DNA of 55,960 nucleotides, taken from positions 1-55,960 of the forward strand of contig DKRV01000013.1 of the NCBI GenBank assembly GCA_002472405.1, read 5' to 3'. Below are positions 18,376 through 26,851 of the stretch, piece by piece. Each line of letters starts with the position of its first letter. Positions within the stretch are counted from its first letter, which is position 1. The DNA comes from Clostridiales bacterium UBA7273. GTDB taxonomy: Bacteria > Bacillota > Clostridia > Oscillospirales > Oscillospiraceae. The notes under the pieces were generated by a model. The model was not told the origin of the DNA. It ran no database searches and was given only the letters and a program-made list of their open reading frames with translations. The translations under genes and the position numbers were made by a program.

Positions 18376-19716
18376 TCATCTGCAGATCGAGCACAGCAGC
18401 GCCCATGTCTCCTCGGCCAGAGCGTCGACATCCTCGCCGGCTGCGGCGCGGGCGGGCAGCTCCTGCTGCAGCTGCCGCAGAGCGTCGTACAGGGCGTTGA
18501 CCCTGCCGTAGTAGCCCTCGAATCTCGGCTCGGACACGGGGGTATAGCTGTCGCGCATGGTTTTCAGCGCGGCGTAGAGCTGCCGGTAGCTTTCCGCAGG
18601 CTCCGGGAAGCTGTCATAGTCCTCGATATCGTCAAATGCGCCGCTGCGCACCGGCATATATCCGGTCTGAGCCACGAAGTCCAGGTTGCGCCCGGTCTCC
18701 GTCAGCCAGCGGACGAAGACAGCGGCGGCCTTCGCCTTCTGCTCGGTGGTCCTGTAGGCGCAAAGCCCGACGCCAGCCTGAGTCATCATAGCCTCGTGCC
18801 CGGCGGTCATCGGCATTGGCAGAACATGCAGGTTCATCGGCTCGCGTGTGCCGTCCCGATATGTGACGGTGTCATTATAATAAAGTATCGCCGCCGAGGA
18901 GCCCAGACCGGCCAGCACCTCGCCGGTCATCACCTGTGTATTTGAGTACAGGTCGGACACCACAACATGTCCCTTTGCAAGGGCGCGGGCAAACTGCATC
19001 CAGCACTCCTTGAAAACCGGGTTATCGGTGTTATACCGGCCGTCCTCGGTGTACAGCTCGCCGCTGCCGCGCTCGAGGGCGCAAAGCTCCACGGCGCGGA
19101 TGGGATAATCCAGCGCGCAGAAGGGCTTGCCGCCCGACCAGTCATAGTATTTTTCGGCGGTATCGTAAAAGCCCTACCATGTGCCGAGGTCGCCGTATTC
19201 CGCGCCCGTATCGGCGGCGAAGCGGGCAAAGCCGCTGCCGTTGCACATGATAAGGTGCGTTGACTTGGAGATGGGAAACAGCAGCAGCCTGCCGTCCTGC
19301 GCGGTGCCGTCGTCCAGAAATCCGGGGACGAAGTCGGACAGCTCCTCATCCGTGAACCAGTCGTGCCAGTCCACGAGGTTTTCCTCGCCCAGCGCCGATG
19401 CGTCGCCGATGTGGCAGGTAAACAGGTCGGGCATCTCCTGCAGATCGCCGCCGTTCTGGGCCTCCTTCAGAAAGCCGCCTATCTTCGACGCGCTGCTGAG
19501 GTTTGTGACCTGCACGCGGACGCCGCTTTCCATACCGACGGTGCGGTTAAACTCCTGCACAAGAAGATCCATCGGCGAGCCGGACTGCTCTCCGTAGACG
19601 TGCCAGAAATTTATCGTCACGGGCGTTTTATCCTCCGTCAGGGGTGTGTCTGCGCAGGCGCACAGGGCGAAAACAAGGGCTGCCGACAGCAGCAGGGACA
19701 GTATACGCTTTTTCAT
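18376..19716 (-). pseudogene. Extracellular solute-binding lipoprotein (family 1), interrupted by an in-frame amber codon
   Basis: One continuous frame of 447 codons broken only by TAG at 19176-19174. The start ATG at 19716 is behind GGAGGT. The N-terminus is a lipoprotein signal (LLLSAALVFALCAC) and the body matches the intact paralog at 24.3 kb (INFWHVYGEQ / TLWHVYGGE; RFAADTGA in both). At the stop the paralog reads TWEGLY while this copy reads TW-stop-GFY, so a single G-to-T change of GAG explains it. Family 1 binding proteins capture sugars or oligosaccharides for ABC importers, but no permease or ATPase gene is here; the neighbour is a membrane sensor. It may be a nonsense mutant, a suppressed amber, or a base-call error. 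Confidence 0.85.
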
Positions 19717-19795
19717 GGCTTGACCTCCGGGACAGAGCGTGTGTTTGTGGATTCGGGGGCGGTTTTTCGTGAATTTCAAAAATTTTTTCCCGTTT

Positions 19796-19824
19796 TGTCC
19801 CCTGAATGAAGAGTTTAGGGGACA
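19796..19824. promoter_or_regulatory. Inverted repeat in the divergent control region, candidate operator
   Basis: TGTCCCCT and its exact complement AGGGGACA are spaced 13 bp apart, centred about 95 bp upstream of the minus-strand lipoprotein gene and 320 bp upstream of the surface-protein gene. LuxR-type proteins bind such dyads; the link to the neighbouring regulator is inference. Confidence 0.35.
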
Positions 19825-19984
19825 GACAGAACGGCGGATATATGGTATAAGGGAAGCATACAGTGCCGCTATATACGGCAGCGGCGCCTCTGCAATACTA
19901 TCTATTATATCATAGACCGAGGCGCTTTTACAAGGCATAAAAACGAAAGGGAAGGGGTGGATGCGGATGACGCAGGCGAGGAAA

Positions 19985-20131
19985 ATGGCCGTCTACCGCG
20001 TCATTACGGATTCCGGCGGCAGCGGGGCCGGACTGCATGACACCTTCCGACCGGTAAGCCGCGGGCCGGAACACAAACGCGGCAAATCAACCATTCTTTC
20101 TATTTCTATAAAGGAGGAAGAAAAAACATGA
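19985..20131 (+). CDS. Possible 48-residue upstream ORF overlapping the surface-protein start
   Basis: An ATG behind GGCGAGGA opens a frame whose TGA overlaps the ATG of the next gene (ATGA). The product (MAVYRVITDSGGSGAGLHD and a basic tail) matches nothing I know. It could couple translation to the surface protein or be chance. Confidence 0.2.
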   Translation: MAVYRVITDSGGSGAGLHDTFRPVSRGPEHKRGKSTILSISIKEEEKT

Positions 20132-23100
20132 GAAAAAGACTTATGAGCATCCTGCTCTGCCTCGTCATGCTGTTCTCCCTCGTGCCGGGCGCTGCGGTTC
20201 CCGTCCACGCCTTCTGGGACGACTACGACGACGGCTTTGATTGTCCTAACTGCAACCACTACCATTTTGGCAGCGATTATATGTGTGACTGCCTGTTCTG
20301 CACCATTGACTGCAACTACGAGTGCTGGGTTGAAACCCATTGCAACGACTGCGGTGTGTGCTTTGGAGATACGCCCTACTGGTGCGAGGAGTGCTACAAG
20401 TGCGCGGAGTGCATGGAGGAAAAGCACTGCTCCACCTGCGCCAAGTGCTACATCGGCGAGGATGACCAGCTGTGCGGCGAATGCTATAAGGGCCCCTGCT
20501 GCTCCATAACCATCTGCGACTCCTGCGGCTTCTGCGATGACTGCGCAAACGATGACAGCGATCCGATGCACTGCTCGCTGTGCAACGCCTGCTTCGGTGC
20601 GGTGGACGAGTGCGTGGACGACGATGATACCGGCGTCATCCACTGCATCGATTGCCACACGGCCTGCGAGCAGTGCGAGGAATGCCTGTTGGCCAAGGAG
20701 AGCTGCGAGGAGTGCGGCCTGTGCAAGGAGTGCTGCGAGATCAACTCCGAGGACGGCGGCTGCCCGGACGGCGAGACCTGCGTGGAAAGCGCCGAGTGGG
20801 ACGAGCACATCTGCCCGGGCTGCGACGGCTGGATCACGGATAAGGAGGACGAGGACGAGTTCTGCCAAACCTGCGAGCTGTGCAAGGAGTGCTGCGAGGG
20901 CAACTCCGACTGCTCCGAGGGGATGTGCGCAATGGACACGGACTATGCGGATCACTTCTGCGAGGACTGCGGCCTGTGCTTCCACGACAGCGATCCCTGC
21001 GATAAAGACTGCAACGGTCAGCGCTGTGAGGACTGCTGCCGGGATGCCGTGAGCGCTATGGGCTGCGATCATGACGACTGGTGCTTCAGCGACTCTGATT
21101 TTGAGAATCATCTGAAGACGGAGCATTCCGGCGCCGGGCATACCCACATCGCTTCCTCCAGCTGGTCAGCCGACGGAATGCAGCACTGGCATCCCTGCCG
21201 CTATTGCGACGATAAAAAGCTGAATGCCGCCAACCATGAATATGACGCCAAGGGCGTGTGCAAGGTCTGCGGCTACATCAGCGGCAGCTCCATCGTCATC
21301 ACCCGCCAGCCGAGGGACGTCAAGTGCAAGACCTCCATCTACGGCAGCGGCGATTATATTGAAGAGCCGGAAAACGGCCTGCTGTTCAGCGAACATAACT
21401 GGGTCACCTTCTCTGTCTCGGCAAAAAGCCTGAAGGGCGACGGGCTGACCTATCAGTGGTATCTGAAGAATAATGCGAATCCCGCGGCGGCACCCTACAA
21501 GCTGCCGGAGACAGCTTACTATGTGGACGTGAACACCCCCACGCTGAGGCTGTCGGTTTCAGCCGAGTCCTGCATGGATGACTACTCCTACTACTGCGTC
21601 ATCAGCAGAAGCGGCGACACTTCGGACACCGTGAAAACGGCGGAGGCAAAGCTGACTGCCGCCCATGCCTACAGCTATAATCAGGCCGGTGTGCCTGTGC
21701 ACACCGACGACGGCGAGAGAACGCCGGAATACAAGGTCACTTGGGTCGATAAGAATGGGGATACCCATAACGGTGTCGTGGGCGGTGACCCGAAAAGCGA
21801 CGGCCACAAGCTCAAGTGCCTGTTCGAAGCAGGCTATTACGAAGAGCACTATATGACCAGCGGCTCCAAGGAGCGCATCTTCCCGCATACCTTTAAGCTT
21901 GAAAAAAGCTATGACGCGGTGGGCGGCGGCAGGGTTGACATGCTCGTCTGCACCGTCTGCGACTATTTCGTTTTTGTGAAGAGCCATGTCCATGATTACG
22001 GCTGGAACTGGGATTACACCGGCTTCGGCAGCATCTATGAATATACCTTCAACATCGGCGGCTCGACCAAGACGGTGGAGCAGCTCATCCTTGAGTCCGA
22101 CTATGCCCACCCCGAAAAGTGCAAGGTTCCCGGATGCGAGGAATTCATCATGGTTCCCCATAGCTGGAGCTACTGGCATGTGGCCGCAAACCCCGATAAT
22201 GCGGGCAGCAAAGGCGGCATGGCGGCTGAGTGCGGCGTCTGCGAATATTTTAAGTCGAAAATAGATAAGGACAATGACAGCGAAGAGATCGACCATTGGA
22301 CAAAGGACACCGCCATTGTGACGGTGAAAAACGGCCGCGCAACCCGTATGATCGTCAAGCCCGGCGACAAGATCAGGCTTTATCCCGAGGAGAGAGACGG
22401 TCAGAAAGCCATCGGCTGGAAGGTGGAGTATCTCCGCGAATACAACACGTCTGACGGCATGGCACCGGTTACTAAAAATTGGAATGCCGACGATGCCAAG
22501 ACCCCGTTCAATCTGGTAACCAACGGCTCCGCGCTTGAGTGGGGCTGCACGATCCCGGCGTTCAGCGCCATGGGCGCGCCCGGCGGCGGCAGATTCTTCT
22601 TCAAGCCGGTCTATGCTCCCTGTGACCACAGCGGCGGCACCACGGTGCTCAATGCGAAGGCGCAGGTCTGCGACCGCAAGGGCTACACCGGCGACACCGC
22701 CTGCGCCGACTGCGGCAAAGTCATCAAGCCCGGTTCGGATATCTACCCGCCTGCAAACGCCGGCCATACCGGTACGCTGCAGCCGCTGTACTACTACGGC
22801 ACGCTCCCCTCGGCCACCACAGACGCAAGCCAGGGCGGCAAGCGCTATAACGCCAGATCGGGCGACTGCAAACACCGCGCCTATGAGGGCGACTACCGTT
22901 GCACGGATTGCGGCGGTACCGTAAAGGGCAAGACCGGCGACTTCAAGCATAGCGGCCCCTATGAAGTGCGCGATAAAAGAGCGGCGACCTGCACCGAGAA
23001 GGGCTATTCCGGCAACCGGTATTGCACAGCGTGCGACAGGATCGCGCAGAAGGGCACGTCTACCTCGTCCCTCCACGAAATTGCCGGCAACTACCAGGTG

Positions 23101-23913
23101 ATCAATGCGGTGAAGCCTACCTGCACCGCCGTTGGCTACAGCGGCGACTACCAGTGCACAGGCGACTGCGGACAGATCTTCCGCTACGGTCATGTCCTCA
23201 ATAAGCTCAGCCATAACTGGGACGACGGCAAACCCGCAACGCAGGGCAAGAGCGAAGGAATTCTCTACACCTGCCGGCGCGTCGGCTGCGACGAGACGAA
23301 ATTCGTCAAGGACTCTGCAACGACAGAGTACAGCGTCACGGTCCGCACCGACGGCAACGGCACGGCCATGGCAGACAAGACCTCTGCCGCGGCCGGAACA
23401 GTGGTCACCCTGACCGCGACTCCCAAGAGCGGCTATACCTTCAAGCAGTGGCAGGTCGTCACGGGCGGCGTGACGATTAAGGACAATAAGTTCACCATGC
23501 CTGCCGGAAACGTCGAGGTCAAGGCGATATTCGAAAAGAACGCAACGCCTCCTCCGGCGCCGACCGTTAACCCCTTCGTCGATGTTCCCTCCGGCGTTTA
23601 CTATGAGGAGGCCGTGCTGTGGGCGGTTGACAAGGGCATCACCAAGGGCACCGATACAACCCACTTCTCTCCCAACGGCATCTGCACCAGAGCGCAGGCT
23701 GTGACCTTCCTGTGGCGCGCCGCGGGCAGCCCCGCAGCCAAGTCCGGCGCCATGCCCTTTACCGACGTGAAGGCCGGCAGCTACTACGAGACGGCAGTAC
23801 TGTGGGCCGTGGAGAACGGCATCACCAAGGGTACCACCGCCACCACGTTCAGCCCCAACGACAACTGCACGAGAGCGCAGATCGTGACATTCCTCTATCG
23901 CGCGATGAAGTAA
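20128..23913 (+). CDS. Very cysteine-rich, SLH-anchored cell-surface protein
   Basis: 1261 residues, behind AAAGGAGGAAG. Residues 1-28 are a signal peptide (LLCLVMLFSLVPGAAVPVHA). Residues about 38-320 are acidic and hold about 60 cysteines, mostly as CxxC, CxxCxxC and CC clusters with repeating units such as CNDCGVCF, CEECGLCKECC and CEDCGLCF. Residues about 335-1060 contain further HxxC/CxxC units (HWHPCRYC, GVCKVCGY, CTACDR, ADCGKVIK) and beta-rich segments. Residues 1068-1137 match the divergent InlB B-repeat (GTVVTLTATPKSGYTFKQW). Two SLH domains close the protein (about 1148-1200 and 1208-1261, with ITKGT and FSPN). SLH domains bind pyruvylated wall polymers. The Cys-rich part may bind metal or be disulfide-crosslinked; no enzyme is recognisable. 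Confidence 0.88.
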   Translation: MRKRLMSILLCLVMLFSLVPGAAVPVHAFWDDYDDGFDCPNCNHYHFGSDYMCDCLFCTIDCNYECWVETHCNDCGVCFGDTPYWCEECYKCAECMEEKHCSTCAKCYIGEDDQLCGECYKGPCCSITICDSCGFCDDCANDDSDPMHCSLCNACFGAVDECVDDDDTGVIHCIDCHTACEQCEECLLAKESCEECGLCKECCEINSEDGGCPDGETCVESAEWDEHICPGCDGWITDKEDEDEFCQTCELCKECCEGNSDCSEGMCAMDTDYADHFCEDCGLCFHDSDPCDKDCNGQRCEDCCRDAVSAMGCDHDDWCFSDSDFENHLKTEHSGAGHTHIASSSWSADGMQHWHPCRYCDDKKLNAANHEYDAKGVCKVCGYISGSSIVITRQPRDVKCKTSIYGSGDYIEEPENGLLFSEHNWVTFSVSAKSLKGDGLTYQWYLKNNANPAAAPYKLPETAYYVDVNTPTLRLSVSAESCMDDYSYYCVISRSGDTSDTVKTAEAKLTAAHAYSYNQAGVPVHTDDGERTPEYKVTWVDKNGDTHNGVVGGDPKSDGHKLKCLFEAGYYEEHYMTSGSKERIFPHTFKLEKSYDAVGGGRVDMLVCTVCDYFVFVKSHVHDYGWNWDYTGFGSIYEYTFNIGGSTKTVEQLILESDYAHPEKCKVPGCEEFIMVPHSWSYWHVAANPDNAGSKGGMAAECGVCEYFKSKIDKDNDSEEIDHWTKDTAIVTVKNGRATRMIVKPGDKIRLYPEERDGQKAIGWKVEYLREYNTSDGMAPVTKNWNADDAKTPFNLVTNGSALEWGCTIPAFSAMGAPGGGRFFFKPVYAPCDHSGGTTVLNAKAQVCDRKGYTGDTACADCGKVIKPGSDIYPPANAGHTGTLQPLYYYGTLPSATTDASQGGKRYNARSGDCKHRAYEGDYRCTDCGGTVKGKTGDFKHSGPYEVRDKRAATCTEKGYSGNRYCTACDRIAQKGTSTSSLHEIAGNYQVINAVKPTCTAVGYSGDYQCTGDCGQIFRYGHVLNKLSHNWDDGKPATQGKSEGILYTCRRVGCDETKFVKDSATTEYSVTVRTDGNGTAMADKTSAAAGTVVTLTATPKSGYTFKQWQVVTGGVTIKDNKFTMPAGNVEVKAIFEKNATPPPAPTVNPFVDVPSGVYYEEAVLWAVDKGITKGTDTTHFSPNGICTRAQAVTFLWRAAGSPAAKSGAMPFTDVKAGSYYETAVLWAVENGITKGTTATTFSPNDNCTRAQIVTFLYRAMK

Positions 23914-23944
23914 ACACGAGCGCAGCAGTTTATCAGCAGAATGA

Positions 23945-24286
23945 GGCGCGGCGGCATAGCCGCCGCGCCCCAGGCTGTCAAAAACCATGCTGCCGATTAA
24001 ATACAACCGCGCAGCAGGGGAGCTTGAGGGGTAGCGAAGCGGCGGCGCGGGAGTGAATGACATGCCGGTGGCATGTCAGAGCCGCGCCGTGACCGAGCCG
24101 CAGCGAGAAAAGGCCCGCCTCAAGTTGGATTATAGCCATCAAAAATGCCTGAGCCATCAGGCTTTTTGACGAGCGAAGCGAGATTTTTCGTGAAAATTTA
24201 TTTTCATAAAAAATGTGGCGTTTATAGCGTGCAAAAAAGTCACGGACTTTTTTGACACGCTGACGCGGCGGCATAGCCGCCGCGCC
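23945..24286. repeat. Hairpin-bounded non-coding repeat element
   Basis: Both ends carry the same palindrome, GCGGCGGC-ATA-GCCGCCGC (23945-23969 with 11-bp arms; 24264-24284 with 9-bp arms). Inside are an AGCAGGGGAGCTTGAGGGG block at 24013-24031, an ATAGCCATCAAAAA block with hairpin GCCTGA/TCAGGC at 24132-24165, and a hairpin of about 16 bp at 24226-24261 (AGCGTG..AAAAAAGTC). The two blocks recur at 49.77-49.86 kb, so this is an interspersed family. The first palindrome can also serve as terminator of the surface-protein gene. Confidence 0.65.
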
Positions 24287-24316
24287 CTCTCACCCCATGA
24301 GCGAGGAGGCATATAC

Positions 24317-25654
24317 ATGAAAAAAAGAATCTCTGTGCTGGCGGCTGTGGTACTGGCCGTCGGCTTTGCGCTGTGCCTCGCCGCTTGCGGGGAGACAAAG
24401 GATGATACCGTCACCGTTACGCTCTGGCATGTTTACGGCGGCGAGGTGAATTCGACCATGAATGCTCTGGTGGACGAGTTTAACAATACCGTCGGGCGTG
24501 AGCAGGGCGTTCGCGTTAGGGTGGACAGCGTCAGCAACAGCGGCGTCATCCATGAAAGCGTGCTGGCCGCCGCCTATAAGGAGCCCGGCGCGCCCGAGCT
24601 GCCGGATATCTTCGTGTCCTACCCCAAAACCGTGCTGGCGCTGCCGGATGATGATATTCTGGTGGACTACCGTGACTATTTCACCGCCGGGGAGCTGAAT
24701 GCCTACATTCCGGAGTTTGTGGAGGAGGGGACGGTGGATGGCCGGCCGGTCATTCTGCCGCTGGCAAAATCTACGGAGATCTTATTTGTAAACAAGACGG
24801 CCTTTGACCGCTTTGCCGCCGATACAGGTGCAAGCCTGGATGAGCTGGCCACCTGGGAGGGGCTTTATGCCGTGGCAGAGCGATATGCCGAATGGTCTGG
24901 CGGCAAGAGCTTCTTTGCGCATGATTATCACTTTAACTATTTCCAGGTGGGTGTTGAGTCGCTGGGCGAGAGCTTTTTCAACGAGGACGGTCTCGCCTTC
25001 GGCCCGGGGTTTACCTATGCATGGAAGCCTTATGCCGAAGCTGCACTGACCGGCGGACTGTGGCTTGGCAGCGGCTACGCAACCGAGCCGCTGCGCACCG
25101 GTGATGTGATAGCATCCGTCGCCTCGTCCGCCAGTGTGCTGTACTATTCCGACGTGGTGACCTATAAGGACAACAGCAGCGAGAAGGTAGAGATCATCTC
25201 GCTGCCATGCCCCATATTTGAGGGAGGGGAAAGGCTTGTCATGCAGCGGGGCGTGGGGGCCTGTACCGTGAAGTCCACGCCGGAGCGGGAAAAAGCCTGT
25301 ACGATCTTCCTCAAATGGCTGACAGAGCCTGAGAGAAATGTGGATTTCGTCACGTCCCTCGGTTATATGCCGGTGACTAAGGAGGGCTTTGACTATCTGC
25401 CTGCCGCCATAGAAACGCTGACAGATCCCATGTATGCTTCGCTCTACGAGGCCTTTTTGAGGACGCGGCAGGACTACACCTTCTATGTGCCGCCCCAGCG
25501 GGAGGACTATCTGTCGCTGGAGACACGCTTTGAAAAAACGGCGCGCCTGCGTCTTACGGCGGGACGGGTGCAATATTCCGAGCAGGGCGCGGACGTAACG
25601 GACGAGCTGCTGCATACAACGCTGGACGAGTTCAAAAGAAGCTATGGCAATTAA
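24317..25654 (+). CDS. Extracellular solute-binding lipoprotein (family 1), intact paralog
   Basis: 445 residues from the ATG behind GAGGAGG. The lipoprotein signal ends in the lipobox LAAC (FALCLAACGE). The rest is a family 1 binding-protein fold (TLWHVYGGE near the N-terminus; ILPLAKSTEILFVNKTAFDRF in the ligand region). It is a full-length counterpart of the amber-interrupted gene at 18.4-19.7 kb. No ABC permease is adjacent; the next gene is a truncated sensor 25 bp downstream. A ligand-presenting role for a sensor is therefore as plausible as import. Ligand unknown. Confidence 0.9.
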   Translation: MKKRISVLAAVVLAVGFALCLAACGETKDDTVTVTLWHVYGGEVNSTMNALVDEFNNTVGREQGVRVRVDSVSNSGVIHESVLAAAYKEPGAPELPDIFVSYPKTVLALPDDDILVDYRDYFTAGELNAYIPEFVEEGTVDGRPVILPLAKSTEILFVNKTAFDRFAADTGASLDELATWEGLYAVAERYAEWSGGKSFFAHDYHFNYFQVGVESLGESFFNEDGLAFGPGFTYAWKPYAEAALTGGLWLGSGYATEPLRTGDVIASVASSASVLYYSDVVTYKDNSSEKVEIISLPCPIFEGGERLVMQRGVGACTVKSTPEREKACTIFLKWLTEPERNVDFVTSLGYMPVTKEGFDYLPAAIETLTDPMYASLYEAFLRTRQDYTFYVPPQREDYLSLETRFEKTARLRLTAGRVQYSEQGADVTDELLHTTLDEFKRSYGN

Positions 25655-25679
25655 CACTGAAAAGAGAGGAGGGAGCTGC

Positions 25680-26519
25680 GTGCTTCTGTACCTTAACAGG
25701 CGGTGGGGCAAAATCGACGCAGCGGCAAGAGGCCGCAGCATCGGCAGCCGTCTGGCGCTTTGCTGGCTATGCATGGTGCTGGCGGTGCTGTCTGCCGCGC
25801 TGCTTCTGCTGAGCGCGACGGGTGTTCTCTCCCACACGGCGAGTCAGTTCGGAGAAACGGCGGCCCTGCAGCAGAAAAACACCGCTGCCATTTTCACCGC
25901 CCAGATGGACGTGCTCACCGCGCAGGGCATTGAACTTTCCAACACTGTCAGCGGAGAGGTCGAGAGCTTTCTTGCCGGCCGCGGCCTGTCATTCGATGCG
26001 CTGAATGATAATCCGGAGCTCATCGCGGAGCTGGAAGATATGCTGATCCCTGCTTTGAAGAGCGCAATGGAGGGCAGCACCTGCAGCGGCGCGTATTTCT
26101 GCCTTGATGCTACCGCAAACACATCGCTGTCAACATCCGAAACCTCCCGTGCGGGAGTGTATCTCCGATATTCCGGTCTTCGATCCGCCCACCCCAGCGG
26201 TACCGTCACCTGTTTTCGGGGAACGGTGGATGCCGCCAGAAGAAACGGCTTGCAGCTTCACAATCGCTGGAACCCGGAGCTGAATACTTCCCTGATCCCC
26301 GGCTACCGGCAGGTCATGGCGTGGGACGGAGACAGACTCTCCGGCGGCTGCCTCTGGACAGAACGGATACCGCTGCTGGATACCTGGGAGAGCGTGACGC
26401 TTCTGTGCGTACCCGTGCGTGATGGAGCGGGTAATGTCAGGGGCGTCTGCGGTATCGAACGACACCATATCTCTCTACAGAGCTTCTGCGCCATCTTCGA
26501 AGCATCAACGGACGCATAA
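25680..26519 (+). CDS. Truncated sensor: transmembrane helix plus extracellular domain only
   Basis: 279 residues from the GTG at 25680, chosen because AGAGGAGGG lies 6 bp upstream; an ATG at 25644 inside the preceding gene has no such site. One transmembrane helix (LALCWLCMVLAVLSAALLLLS) and an extracellular domain align with residues 20-250 of the sensor at 16.7 kb (TCSGAYFCLD / DCSGAFVVLN; VPVRDGAGNVRGVCGIE / VPILGADGTVYGLCGFE). The second helix, coiled coil and LuxR domain are missing. The reading frame runs into foreign sequence near 26490 and stops at 26519. It probably cannot signal on its own; a decoy or co-receptor role is conceivable. Confidence 0.75.
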   Translation: MLLYLNRRWGKIDAAARGRSIGSRLALCWLCMVLAVLSAALLLLSATGVLSHTASQFGETAALQQKNTAAIFTAQMDVLTAQGIELSNTVSGEVESFLAGRGLSFDALNDNPELIAELEDMLIPALKSAMEGSTCSGAYFCLDATANTSLSTSETSRAGVYLRYSGLRSAHPSGTVTCFRGTVDAARRNGLQLHNRWNPELNTSLIPGYRQVMAWDGDRLSGGCLWTERIPLLDTWESVTLLCVPVRDGAGNVRGVCGIERHHISLQSFCAIFEASTDA

Positions 26520-26653
26520 CGGTAAGCTCGGACGCACATTCCGCGGCTGATATATGCTGCAAGTTCGACATGGCCGAGCGGCTTGCGAGCAGCTGCGGCT
26601 TTGATGAGATATGGTATTTCACCGGCAGCGGATTTGCGGCGGAAAAGCTATGA
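26492..26653 (+). pseudogene. C-terminal remnant of a PHP-type histidinol phosphatase
   Basis: In a different frame from the truncated sensor, the sequence reads RSINGRITVSSDAHSAADI and then LASSCGFDEIWYFTGSGF before TGA. SSDAHS followed by GF-x-E-I-x-YF is the typical end of PHP-domain histidinol phosphatases. There is no start or N-terminal domain. It marks the breakpoint where the sensor's 3' half was lost. Confidence 0.6.
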
Positions 26654-26809
26654 AAACAGGCCGCGCTGTAAACACCGTCATAACGGGCGCCGCGAGTATG
26701 AGAAGATTATTATCACAGTGAAACAGGCTTACATCGGGCAGCCCTATAAGATTTTTGGACTGAGCCTTCAGCTGCTTTCTGTCATATAAAGCGAGGCAGA
26801 ATAATTGTC

Positions 26810-26837
26810 TTGACAACGCATTCGGGAATGCTATCAT
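26810..26837 (+). promoter_or_regulatory. Promoter in front of the broken tRNA-Leu
   Basis: Perfect -35 TTGACA and -10 TATCAT with a 16-bp spacer, 14 bp upstream of the tRNA-like sequence. Confidence 0.65.
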
Positions 26838-26851
26838 TACTGACACAAAAT

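Noticed and set aside
19174..19176. Pyrrolysine or other recoding at the TAG codon
   Set aside because: The paralog has Glu there, no pyl genes or recoding element are visible in the window, and a point mutation is simpler. Kept only as a possibility in the finding.
19993..21147. Minus-strand open frame of 384 codons over the start of the Cys-rich gene
   Set aside because: Composition is an Ala/Val/Leu shadow of TGC/GAG-rich codons on the other strand; no recognisable motif.
21559..24063. Long minus-strand open frame (834 codons) opposite the Cys-rich gene
   Set aside because: It mirrors the codon structure of the plus-strand gene, has an arginine/alanine-rich low-complexity look, and has no ribosome site. 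The plus strand has a signal peptide and SLH domains.
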